This document shows positions 6,866 to 14,560 of a stretch of 22,786 nucleotides of DNA, one piece after another (within the stretch, counting starts at the first letter, position 1; each line of letters opens with the position of its first letter). Location: the NCBI GenBank assembly GCA_045589235.1, contig JAZNOR010000073.1, forward strand, positions 1 to 22,786, read 5' to 3'. Position numbers and translations under genes: made by a program. This DNA comes from RGIG7332 sp045589235. GTDB lineage: Bacteria > Bacillota > Clostridia > Oscillospirales > JAAYXM01. The notes below the pieces were generated by a model. The model had not been told where the DNA came from and searched no databases. It was given only the letters and a program-made list of their open reading frames with translations.

Positions 6866-7861
6866 ATGAGACAGTATTTATTACCGAATGAAGGACAGTT
6901 TTACAAGGCAAACTTGCATTGCCATTCAACCGTTTCAGACGGAAGAGGAACACCCGAACAGATGAAGGAATGTTACAAATCGCACGGCTATCAGATTCTT
7001 GCTATTACCGACCATGAAATTGTTGCAGATCACTCGGATTTAACCGATCCGGACTTCCTTATGCTTACAGGTTTTGAATATGCTTTCCTTGAACCGCTTG
7101 ATGATTGGCGCGACGCAGAGACACTTGAAATTAACTTTTTCGCGCGTGATCCACATAATACAACACAGTTTTGCTTTACTCCTGCAAGATGCTTGCACAA
7201 CTCTAAGGAGGATATTGAAAAGGCAAATATTGTAGGCGATCTTTACCCGCGTGAGTATAGCTTTGAAAGTGTTCAGCATGTTATCGACGAAGGCGTTAAG
7301 CACGGATATATTGCAAGTATAAATCACCCGAGTTATTCATACATAAAGCCTGAGTTTTTTGGAAAATTCAAGAACATTTTTGCTATGGAAATCTGCAATC
7401 AGGGTTGCCTTTATCCTTGCAATGAGTACAACACACAGATGTATGATGAAGTGCTCAGAATGGGTAATAAAATCAGCTGTATCGGTGCAGATGACAACCA
7501 TTGGTTTGATATTTATGACGATAAAGAAGATATCCGCCCGTGGGCACACACTATGATTAAAGCAAAGAGCTTAACCTATGACGATGTATTTGCAGCTCTC
7601 GAAAACGGCGACTTCTATGCGTCTCAGGGTCCGCGCATTGAGGAGCTTTATATTGAAGATGGTAAGGTTTATATTAAAACCTCCAAGGCAAAAGTTATCG
7701 CAATGCAAACCGGTGGCAGACGTTACAAAACAGTACATGCTCCGGCAGGCGAGGATGTAACTGAGGCTGTATTTGATGTGCCGGATGATAATTATATCAG
7801 ATTCGATGTAGTTGACGGTTACGGTCGCCACGCAAACACAAGAGGATATTTCTTAAAGTAA
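6866..7861 (+). CDS. PHP-domain metal-dependent phosphoesterase
   Basis: A 331-residue protein with a complete polymerase-and-histidinol-phosphatase metal site: H18-x-H20 and D25 in 'NLHCHSTVSDG', D49-H50 in 'AITDHE', E71 in 'GFEY', H154 in 'SINHPSY', and D209/D210 plus H212 in 'GADDNHW'. The fold hydrolyses phosphoesters using two or three bound metal ions; the natural substrate of such stand-alone forms is usually not known. A longer frame opens inside the preceding terminator at a TTG, and ATGs occur at 6851 and 6857. I prefer the ATG at 6866 because GGAG (6853-6856) lies 9 nt before it and the conserved core starts at once. It is monocistronic between two terminators; no clear promoter was found. 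Confidence 0.88.
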   Translation: MRQYLLPNEGQFYKANLHCHSTVSDGRGTPEQMKECYKSHGYQILAITDHEIVADHSDLTDPDFLMLTGFEYAFLEPLDDWRDAETLEINFFARDPHNTTQFCFTPARCLHNSKEDIEKANIVGDLYPREYSFESVQHVIDEGVKHGYIASINHPSYSYIKPEFFGKFKNIFAMEICNQGCLYPCNEYNTQMYDEVLRMGNKISCIGADDNHWFDIYDDKEDIRPWAHTMIKAKSLTYDDVFAALENGDFYASQGPRIEELYIEDGKVYIKTSKAKVIAMQTGGRRYKTVHAPAGEDVTEAVFDVPDDNYIRFDVVDGYGRHANTRGYFLK

Positions 7862-7866
7862 ATAAT

Positions 7867-7897
7867 AAGTCCGACAGCTTTTGCTGTCGGACTTTTA
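7867..7897 (+). terminator. Intrinsic terminator after the PHP gene
   Basis: AAGTCCGACAGC pairs perfectly with GCTGTCGGACTT around a TTTT loop, and T residues follow. Confidence 0.9.
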
Positions 7898-7899
7898 TG

Positions 7900-7929
7900 T
7901 TGAATTTAATTTATATTGTATGATATAAT
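7900..7929 (+). promoter_or_regulatory. Promoter of the large exported protein gene, extended -10
   Basis: TTGAAT (7900-7905) and TATAAT (7924-7929) are 18 nt apart, with a TGA extension directly before the -10. It begins right after the PHP terminator. Confidence 0.7.
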
Positions 7930-7953
7930 ATAAATTAGCAAGGAGGTTTTATT

Positions 7954-10900
7954 ATGAAAAAGTGGATTAAAAAATTAACTTCAATTATATTATGTTTTAC
8001 ATTTATATTGCCTTTTGTGCCTGCAGTTGATGCATCGGGCGCAGGAACGATTAATTTTTTCTTCGTAAATAATTTAACCGGAGCAGTTACCTTTGGATAT
8101 ATAAATGAGAACGAGAGCAGTGTCGCGGTTAAAATCGAAAATGCAGCAGGAACTTTTTATAATAAAACACATAATTTAAGCGACGGCAAACTCGCACTTT
8201 ATGCCATTCCGCTTGAAGGAGAAGGTAAATTCAAGCTTACAGTTGGTGAAGTTGAGCGAAACTTTCACTATTTATCTGAAGATTATGCCGAGGAATTTCC
8301 CGATGTAACGCTTTCGGATGTCAAAAGCGCAATCAGTTCGCTTAGTTCTGAAGGTCATCCATATCTTTTCGGTAATGATAAAACATTTGCTGATTTATCA
8401 GCTAAAATTTTAAGCGGCAAGGATGCATATTTAACAAAAAGCTATGCTGAGATAAAGAAAGATGCAACGTCATATCTCGGCAAAGCACCCGTGCCTATAA
8501 CTACCGACATATCTAAAAACTCATACATAAGCCGTGGATTTGAGGGCTGGGAAATCGTTATGAAGTGCGCCTTTGTTTATTTAATTGAGGGCGATGAGGC
8601 TTATGCCGAGCGCGCATATCAAGAGGCAAGCTATTTTGCATCAATGGAAACCTGGGGAACTCTTCAGCATATTGATAACAATCAGACTGCTTTTGCGGTA
8701 GCATTGTGCTATGACTGGCTTTATGACTGGCTTGGTCTTGGAAGACGTGCAGAGCTTTCAGAAGCGCTTCGAGAAAAACATCTCGACACAATCTATGATA
8801 TGTATTTAAATCCGAGCGCTCCAGAATATCAGATTACGTTGTATCTCCATTATTACGGTGCAAGCAATCACACGATAATTGATAATTCTTCCGTTGCAAT
8901 CCAGGCGCTCGCGCTTGCTGATATAGATAAGGATTACAGCGCGGCACTTATTGCAGGTGCACTTAATAATTTAAACGCTCCGATTGCAACGCTCGCTCCA
9001 GACTCTATTTGGAAAGAGGGCGCAGGCTACTGGACATTTGCAGGTCCTTTCATCGCGCGAATGTTAAGTGCATTTGACTCATCAATCGGCACGACATTTG
9101 GCTATAAAGATTTGCCAACGGTTAAAAATTTCGGTTATTTCCCGATATATCAGCAGTCATCGCAGGGCAGATTCATATATTCCGATAACGGCGAGGGTGT
9201 TGACCATTCACCGTCCCGTTTCTACTTTGCGGAACTTTGTGAAGATGAGGGAATGCAGGCATACTGCCTTGAAGATTCAACTCCGGACCCGCTTCTTTGC
9301 ATCTGGTATGACTCTGATAAGATCTATGAAACCACCGATGCATTCCAAAAGGATATGCTTTATCGTGATGGCGACACAGTTTCTTTCAGAAGCACATGGG
9401 AGGGCGAGAATGAGCTCTTTGCGGCAATGGCAGTTTCGCCTGTAAGTCGTGCAAAAGCATTCCAGAATTTAGGTTCGTTTATTATTGATGCCCTCGGAGA
9501 GCAGTGGATTAAAAACCCGGGTCGCGATAGTTATTCGCTTCCGCAATATTACCTTGCAGCAGAGGGAAGTCCGCGCTGGACATATTATTGCACACGTGCC
9601 GAAGCAAACAGCTGTGTGGTTATAAATCCCGATTTAAGCGGAGGGCAGAGCCTTAAATCAACAGATAAAATTGACGGTTTCGACAGTGGCATTTCGAATG
9701 CTTATGCATATGCAGATTTGACAAATACATATCCGCAGGTTACATCCTACAAACGTGGCTTGCAGATGTATGATTTCAGACGCAAAGTCTGGCTTCGTGA
9801 TGAAATAAAGCTGGCAGAGCCGAGCGATGTGTATTCATTTATAAACGTTTATCGTTCGGATATTGAAATTACATCGGATGGCGCAATTCTCAAAAAAGGC
9901 GATAAGAAGATGCTTGTTAAAATCTTCTCCGATGCAGATTATTCGCTCAGAATTATGGATGCAGCACCGCTTCCGACTTCTCCGAACCCCGAAGGACAGA
10001 CGGATTGGACGGTAAATCTTAAACGCCTTGCACTTGTATTTGAGGATGCGGAAGAGGTTAATGTTGATGTGGTTTTCGTTCCGTTCTATGGTGATGTTGT
10101 GCCTGAGGTTTCTAAACCTTCGGGTGAAATTACCGAATGGAGCATTGATGAAAATACCGAAACCTTACCTGTTATCGATTCAATTTCAGTTGACGGAAAG
10201 AAAATCAATGACTTTGACAGTAATGTGAATTTTTACCGAGTAATTGCAGATAGTGCAAACCCCGTAATTACAGCAACATCGTCTGATGGAACTGTTTCCG
10301 TTAAGAAAGAAGAGTCTTACCACCGTGTTACGGTTACAAATGCAAGTGGTTTTTCAAATGACTACTTCTTGTCGGTTGCAATTTGCGGTGAAGTTGTTGC
10401 AGACACGGTCATCGGTGGTGGCTGGTCAGGCGGCGAATATATTGTAAAAGGAAATTATGGAAATAAGGCAGACATTATGATGCGCGGCCTTGGCAGTAAT
10501 TCCATTATGTCGTATTTTAAGCTTGATTTGAGCAGCATTCCTGCAGGCAAAAAGGTTAAAAAGGTCACATTAAGATTAAATGGTTACCGTTGGAGTAATT
10601 ATACTGCCCCGGAAAACCTTGATTATTATCTGTTAGACCCTGATTCATGGCAGGAGAATACAGTATCGCATTACACGGCGCCACTTCGCCATCATTATAA
10701 CTATAGCGGAACATCTCAGTCATGGTATCCTGTGGAAAAATTGGTAAATGGCGAATATGTAACGTGTGATTATGATGTGCAGGAAAAACACGCATTTAAT
10801 AATACAATATCGCAGAGTATAACTCCGGCTGAAGAGTACTATGTGGCAGAAGAATTTGATATAACCGAGCTTTATGAGAAAAACGGAGAGAAATCTGACC

Positions 10901-12441
10901 TTTCTTTTGCTATGCTTTTATCCGGCGGAAAGTCTAGTTACTTCTATTTCGCGTCTAAAGAGCATGCAAATGAAAATTTAAGACCGACTGTTTTAGTTGA
11001 GTTTGATGAAGAAACTCCGACTATTGACAGCATTTCGGTAGACGGAGTTGCAATTGAGAATTTCGACAGCAATATAAACTATTACAATGTGTTTGCAAAC
11101 AGCCTCACACCGGAAGTCAAGGCAACTTCGCAAAACGGCGAAATTACCGTAAAGCACGAGAAAAATTACACTCGTGTTACCGTAACGGGTGAAAACGGTG
11201 CATCGCGTGACTACTTCTTATGGCTTACAATTAAAAGAAGAGTTGTTGCAGATACGGTTATCGGCGGCAGCTGGTCGGGCAGTGATTATCTCGTAAGAAA
11301 TAATTACGGCGCGGCTACCGAGATTGTTATGCGAGATCTCAGTAAGTGGTCACTTATGTCATATTTCAAGCTTGACTTAGGGAATATTCCTGCTGATAAA
11401 AAGGTTAAAAAGGTCACATTAAAATTAAACGGATACCGCTGGAGTAATTATACAGATAGTGAAAATATTGAGTATTACTTATTAGACTCGGATTCCTGGC
11501 AGGAGGATACCGTTACGCATTATAATGCACCACTCCGTCATTATTATGACTATGATGGCACAGGTCGTGCATGGTACCCGATACAGGAATTAGTCGATGG
11601 CGAATATGTAGACCGCAATTGCGATATGCAGGTTAAGCATACATTTAAGAGTACGATATCGCAGGATACCGCTAAGTCGGAAGAATACTATGCAAAGGAT
11701 GAGTTTGACATAACCGAATTATACAAGAAAAACGGTGAAAACTCTGAGCTTTCGTTTGCAATGCTGCTTTCAAGCGGTCGCTCAAGCTATTATTACTTTG
11801 CATCAAAAGAGCATGGAAACAAAGCATATCGTCCTGAGGTTATAATTGAGTATGAGGATGAAATCAGCGAAGAGGATAAAGCATTAGTTGAAGCTGCAAA
11901 AGCAGAGGTTGCAAAGCTTGCAGATAACTCAGCAGAAGTCGCAGCAGAAATTTCAAACTTTGACGCAGCAGTTGATGCAATGCTTGATGACAATATTCTT
12001 TCAGACGAAGAAAAAGCAAGCATTGAAGAAATGAAAGCTGATATGAATATGAAGTGCGGCGTTCTCAATCTCCGCTTTCAAATTACGGCAGGAGTTACAA
12101 GCAGCAGTGCAACGAGTGATATAAGATTCATCACCACTGTTGACTCATTAAAGTACAAGGAAACAGGATTCTATATCACGATTGGTAATAACAAAACGCG
12201 CAAATCAACACGCTATGTTTACACAAGTCTTATTGGTAGAAACGGTGAAGCAGTGACGAATTATACACCGAGTGCTCTTTTCCCGTTATCAAAATATTTT
12301 TCAACATTCTCAATCTGGAATATACCAAACAGTGCGTTTGGCACACCGATAACCGTTCAGGCGTTTGTTGTAAATAAGGATGGAACGGAAATACTTGGTG
12401 TGGAAAAAACAAGAAGTGTAAATAACTACATCAAGAAATAG
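7954..12441 (+). CDS. Large exported heparinase II/III-like protein with tandem DNRLRE/CBM96-like repeats
   Basis: A 1495-residue protein with an N-terminal signal peptide (KKWIKK, a hydrophobic core, likely cut after 'VDA'). Residues about 120-720 resemble heparinase II/III-type polysaccharide lyases: an all-helical toroid with 'YGASNHTIIDNSSVA' (N305-H306), 'DSIWKEGAGYW' (E355, Y359), 'GRFIYSDNG', then a beta region with 'VSFRSTWEGENELF' and 'LGSFIIDALGEQWIKNPGRDSY'. The pattern I recall before this Gly-Ser-Phe is His-x-His-x-Asp; here it is K501-x-F503-x-N505, so activity is uncertain. Residues about 741-1303 are two 283-residue repeats, each an Ig-like piece plus a DNRLRE (CBM96-like) beta domain starting 'VVADTVIGG'. 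A helical linker and an unnamed C-terminal domain ('DIRFITTVDSLKYKETGFYI') end the protein. No SLH repeat or sortase signal is visible, so it is probably released. AGGAGG at 7941-7946 sets the start. Confidence 0.8.
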   Translation: MKKWIKKLTSIILCFTFILPFVPAVDASGAGTINFFFVNNLTGAVTFGYINENESSVAVKIENAAGTFYNKTHNLSDGKLALYAIPLEGEGKFKLTVGEVERNFHYLSEDYAEEFPDVTLSDVKSAISSLSSEGHPYLFGNDKTFADLSAKILSGKDAYLTKSYAEIKKDATSYLGKAPVPITTDISKNSYISRGFEGWEIVMKCAFVYLIEGDEAYAERAYQEASYFASMETWGTLQHIDNNQTAFAVALCYDWLYDWLGLGRRAELSEALREKHLDTIYDMYLNPSAPEYQITLYLHYYGASNHTIIDNSSVAIQALALADIDKDYSAALIAGALNNLNAPIATLAPDSIWKEGAGYWTFAGPFIARMLSAFDSSIGTTFGYKDLPTVKNFGYFPIYQQSSQGRFIYSDNGEGVDHSPSRFYFAELCEDEGMQAYCLEDSTPDPLLCIWYDSDKIYETTDAFQKDMLYRDGDTVSFRSTWEGENELFAAMAVSPVSRAKAFQNLGSFIIDALGEQWIKNPGRDSYSLPQYYLAAEGSPRWTYYCTRAEANSCVVINPDLSGGQSLKSTDKIDGFDSGISNAYAYADLTNTYPQVTSYKRGLQMYDFRRKVWLRDEIKLAEPSDVYSFINVYRSDIEITSDGAILKKGDKKMLVKIFSDADYSLRIMDAAPLPTSPNPEGQTDWTVNLKRLALVFEDAEEVNVDVVFVPFYGDVVPEVSKPSGEITEWSIDENTETLPVIDSISVDGKKINDFDSNVNFYRVIADSANPVITATSSDGTVSVKKEESYHRVTVTNASGFSNDYFLSVAICGEVVADTVIGGGWSGGEYIVKGNYGNKADIMMRGLGSNSIMSYFKLDLSSIPAGKKVKKVTLRLNGYRWSNYTAPENLDYYLLDPDSWQENTVSHYTAPLRHHYNYSGTSQSWYPVEKLVNGEYVTCDYDVQEKHAFNNTISQSITPAEEYYVAEEFDITELYEKNGEKSDLSFAMLLSGGKSSYFYFASKEHANENLRPTVLVEFDEETPTIDSISVDGVAIENFDSNINYYNVFANSLTPEVKATSQNGEITVKHEKNYTRVTVTGENGASRDYFLWLTIKRRVVADTVIGGSWSGSDYLVRNNYGAATEIVMRDLSKWSLMSYFKLDLGNIPADKKVKKVTLKLNGYRWSNYTDSENIEYYLLDSDSWQEDTVTHYNAPLRHYYDYDGTGRAWYPIQELVDGEYVDRNCDMQVKHTFKSTISQDTAKSEEYYAKDEFDITELYKKNGENSELSFAMLLSSGRSSYYYFASKEHGNKAYRPEVIIEYEDEISEEDKALVEAAKAEVAKLADNSAEVAAEISNFDAAVDAMLDDNILSDEEKASIEEMKADMNMKCGVLNLRFQITAGVTSSSATSDIRFITTVDSLKYKETGFYITIGNNKTRKSTRYVYTSLIGRNGEAVTNYTPSALFPLSKYFSTFSIWNIPNSAFGTPITVQAFVVNKDGTEILGVEKTRSVNNYIKK
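10174..11862 (+). repeat. In-frame 849-nt tandem duplication inside the exported protein gene
   Basis: Copy A begins at 10174 and copy B at 11023, exactly 849 nt (283 codons) apart. The offset is the same at the start (IDSISVDG in both) and in the middle (AAAAAGGTTAAA at 10549 and 11398), so no net indel has built up between these points. At protein level well over half the aligned residues agree by eye. Stretches such as 'VTL-x-LNGYRWSNYT' and 'FDITELY-x-KNGE' are nearly unchanged. Each copy is one Ig-like plus DNRLRE unit, so the repeat doubles the putative glycan-binding part. Confidence 0.9.
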
Positions 12442-12449
12442 CAAGACGA

Positions 12450-12482
12450 GTATTTTTAAAATTACAAAAATACAATTTTTTT
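12450..12482 (+). terminator. AT-rich terminator after the exported protein gene
   Basis: GTATTTTT (12450-12457) pairs with AAAAATAC (12466-12473) over an 8-nt loop, followed by a T7 run. The stem is weak in GC, but the U run is good. Confidence 0.6.
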
Positions 12483-12490
12483 AAACCTAC

Positions 12491-12519
12491 TTTACCTTTT
12501 TAATGCGTTGTGTTATAAT
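12491..12519 (+). promoter_or_regulatory. SigA-type promoter of the phosphofructokinase gene
   Basis: TTTACC (12491-12496) and TATAAT (12514-12519) are separated by 17 nt, giving a leader of about 50 nt. Confidence 0.7.
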
Positions 12520-12575
12520 ATTTTGCATATGTATAAAACTAAGCAATATGAAATAAATATCAAGGAGCAGAAAAT

Positions 12576-14234
12576 ATGAACATTTCACCGTTACAGAAAT
12601 CAAGATATGAATACACCCCGAAGCTTCCGCAGATGCTCAGAGGAGGTATCTCTGAAATCAGCGTGTCAGAGGGCGCAGAAACCAAGAGTGTTGCAGATTG
12701 CGAAAAGATTCAGGCACTTTTCCCGAATACCTATGGCAAAAAGGAAATTGTTTTTGAGAAGGGCAGCAACACATCTGTGGCAAAAAAACAGGTTGTAGGC
12801 GTTATTCTCTCAGGTGGTCAGGCACCGGGTGGTCACAATGTTATTTGTGGCTTATATGATGCCCTTAAATCAACAAATTCTGAGAATGTCCTCTATGGTT
12901 TCAAGAACGGTCCGAGCGGTCTTATTGAAGATGATTATGTTATTTTCGATGATGCGTATATCGATGCATACAGAAACACAGGTGGCTTTGATATTATTGG
13001 CTCAGGCAGAACAAAGCTTGAAACAAAGGACCAGTTTGCAATCGTTTCTGAGGTTTGCAAGAAGCATGGAATTACTGCTGTTGTTATCATTGGTGGTGAC
13101 GATTCCAATACAAATGCGGCTGTTTTAGCGGAATATTTTGCAGCAAATAATACGGGTGTTCAGGTTATCGGTTGTCCGAAGACTATTGACGGTGACCTCA
13201 AAAATGAGGACATTGACTGCTCGTTCGGATTTGATACCGCAACAAAAACATACAGCGAAATCATTGGTAATATCGAACGCGATGCAAATTCAGCTAAAAA
13301 ATATTGGCACTTTGTTAAGGTAATGGGTCGCTCAGCTTCACACGTTGCACTTGAATGTGCGCTCAAAACACAGCCCAATATCTGCCTTATTTCTGAAGAA
13401 GTAGCAGAAAAGAAGATGTCACTTTCACAGATTGCAGACTATATTGCAGATTCAGTTGCAGCACGTGCGGCAAATGGAGAAAACTTCGGCGTTGCACTTA
13501 TTCCGGAGGGTGTTGTGGAATTTGTTCCGGAGTTTTCGGTTTTGATTTCTGAAATTAACGAGCTTTTGGCGGGCAATAAGGCTGATGAATTTAATGCACT
13601 TGCAACTTGGGCAGATAAGTATGAGTTCATCAAAAATGGCTTAACAAAGGCTTCGATGGAAGTTTTTGCAATTCTTCCGCAAGGCATTCAGCAACAGTTA
13701 TTCTTAGAGCGTGACCCGCATGGTAACGTTCAGGTTTCACTTATCGAATCTGAAAAATTATTCTCGGCGATCGTTGCAGATAAGCTTGCAGCTCGCAAGA
13801 AAGATGGAACATATAGCGGCAAATTCTCACCTATTCATCACTTCTTAGGTTATGAGGGAAGATGCGCTTTCCCGTCAAACTTTGATGCAGATTATTGCTA
13901 TTCGCTCGGATACAATGCATTTATGCTCATTCAGTATGGCTATAATGGATATCTTTCAAAAATATCAAACCTTTCAAAGCCTGCTGATGAGTGGGTTGCA
14001 GGCGGTATGCCAATTACCAAAATGATGAACATTGAAAGACGTCACGGTGAAGATAAACCGGTTATCAGAAAGGCTTTAGTTGAGCTTGACGGTAAGCCGT
14101 TTAAGTATTTTGAAGCGCGCAGAGATGCATGGGCAGTTAAAACTGATTATGTATATCCGAGTGCAATTCAGTATTACGGACCGTCTGAAGTTTGCGACAT
14201 AACAACTGTAACTTTGGCTCTTGAAAAAGAATAA
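12576..14234 (+). CDS. pfp: Diphosphate (PPi)-dependent 6-phosphofructokinase, long type
   Basis: A 552-residue cytosolic glycolytic enzyme that phosphorylates fructose 6-phosphate with PPi, reversibly. The first-substrate loop 'LSGGQAPGGHN' is followed by 'GGDDSNT' (G173-G174-D175-D176). The Asp in place of the Gly of ATP-dependent enzymes is the hallmark of PPi users. 'PKTIDGDL' (P201-D207) holds the catalytic base D205, and 'KVMGRSASHVALE' is the fructose 6-phosphate site. About 550 residues is the length of the long, plant-beta-like clade, also found in Clostridia and spirochaetes. AAGGAG (12562-12567) fixes the ATG. It has its own promoter and terminator. PPi use saves ATP, fitting a fermentative anaerobe; no ATP-type paralogue is in the window. 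Confidence 0.95.
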   Translation: MNISPLQKSRYEYTPKLPQMLRGGISEISVSEGAETKSVADCEKIQALFPNTYGKKEIVFEKGSNTSVAKKQVVGVILSGGQAPGGHNVICGLYDALKSTNSENVLYGFKNGPSGLIEDDYVIFDDAYIDAYRNTGGFDIIGSGRTKLETKDQFAIVSEVCKKHGITAVVIIGGDDSNTNAAVLAEYFAANNTGVQVIGCPKTIDGDLKNEDIDCSFGFDTATKTYSEIIGNIERDANSAKKYWHFVKVMGRSASHVALECALKTQPNICLISEEVAEKKMSLSQIADYIADSVAARAANGENFGVALIPEGVVEFVPEFSVLISEINELLAGNKADEFNALATWADKYEFIKNGLTKASMEVFAILPQGIQQQLFLERDPHGNVQVSLIESEKLFSAIVADKLAARKKDGTYSGKFSPIHHFLGYEGRCAFPSNFDADYCYSLGYNAFMLIQYGYNGYLSKISNLSKPADEWVAGGMPITKMMNIERRHGEDKPVIRKALVELDGKPFKYFEARRDAWAVKTDYVYPSAIQYYGPSEVCDITTVTLALEKE

Positions 14235-14239
14235 GTCTC

Positions 14240-14266
14240 AAACCCTCCGCCATCGGTGGAGGGTTT
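14240..14266 (+). terminator. Hairpin terminator after pfp
   Basis: AAACCCTCCGCC pairs with GGTGGAGGGTTT (one G-T pair) around an ATC loop. The following U stretch is broken by A residues, so termination may be incomplete. Confidence 0.75.
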
Positions 14267-14300
14267 AAATATAATTTTCTGAGAAATTCTGAAAAAACTA

Positions 14301-14329
14301 TTGACTTTACTAAACTAAAGTGGTAAAAT
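14301..14329 (+). promoter_or_regulatory. Strong promoter of the aromatic operon, with inverted repeat in the spacer
   Basis: TTGACT (14301-14306) and TAAAAT (14324-14329) have a 17-nt spacer and a TGG extended -10. Transcription should start near 14336. An inverted repeat ACTTTA (14304-14309) / TAAAGT (14316-14321) with a 6-nt gap runs from the -35 to the edge of the -10, and may be an operator. Confidence 0.8.
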
Positions 14330-14360
14330 GAGAAAAAATTGAACTGAGAAGGTAACTAAT

Positions 14361-14480
14361 ATGAACTTGGCTCTTATGAACACAAGTAAATATTTCTTTA
14401 GCTTTAGCGTAGCCTTTTATTTTGGTTATGCTTATTTTGCTATGAAAAAGTTACTTGTGAGTTTAAAGAGCAGTTTTTAA
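14361..14480 (+). CDS. Phe/Tyr-rich leader peptide of the aromatic operon (39 aa)
   Basis: A small frame starting at ATG 14361, 25 nt after the predicted transcript start, with GAGAAGGT (14346-14353) as ribosome site at 7-nt spacing. It encodes 39 residues and ends at TAA 14478-14480. Residues 10-26 read KYFFSFSVAFYFGYAYF: 6 Phe and 4 Tyr among residues 11-26, with no Trp. Phe totals 7 in the peptide. It lies between the promoter and pheA and overlaps RNA segments 1 and 2 of the attenuator. It therefore matches the role of the enteric PheL-type leader peptides: its translation reports charged tRNA-Phe and tRNA-Tyr. The peptide itself probably has no function. I recognise it by layout and composition, not by homology. 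Confidence 0.88.
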   Translation: MNLALMNTSKYFFSFSVAFYFGYAYFAMKKLLVSLKSSF

Positions 14481-14536
14481 AAATTGTTTCAGATAATATT
14501 AAAACCTCACTTGTAACTTGTGCAAGTGGGGTTTTT
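14381..14536 (+). promoter_or_regulatory. Ribosome-mediated transcription attenuator (four alternative RNA segments)
   Basis: Segment 1 (14381-14389, CACAAGTAA), just before the first Phe/Tyr codons, is perfectly complementary to the first nine bases of segment 2 proper (14451-14459, TTACTTGTG). Segment 2 (14450-14461) can instead pair with segment 3 (14506-14517) as 5 bp, a TT/TT internal loop and 5 bp. Segment 3 (14501-14513) also forms the terminator with segment 4 (14523-14535). A ribosome stalled at codons 11-15 would cover segment 1 and leave 2 free to pair with 3, so transcription continues into pheA. With free passage, or no translation, 1:2 forms and 3:4 terminates. The logic is inferred from these pairings. 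Confidence 0.82.
14501..14536 (+). terminator. Attenuator terminator upstream of pheA
   Basis: A 13-bp stem: AAAACCTCACTTG (14501-14513) with CAAGTGGGGTTTT (14523-14535), with one T-G pair, a 9-nt loop and a T run from 14532 to 14536. It lies in front of an operon rather than behind one, 25 nt before the pheA ATG. Confidence 0.9.
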
Positions 14537-14560
14537 CTACTTTGAAAGGAAGGCAGAAAA

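Noticed and set aside
14336..14560. T-box leader upstream of pheA
   Set aside because: No T-box consensus (AGGGTGGNACCGCG-like) or specifier-loop stem is visible. The leader is explained better by the translated Phe/Tyr frame and its alternative helices.
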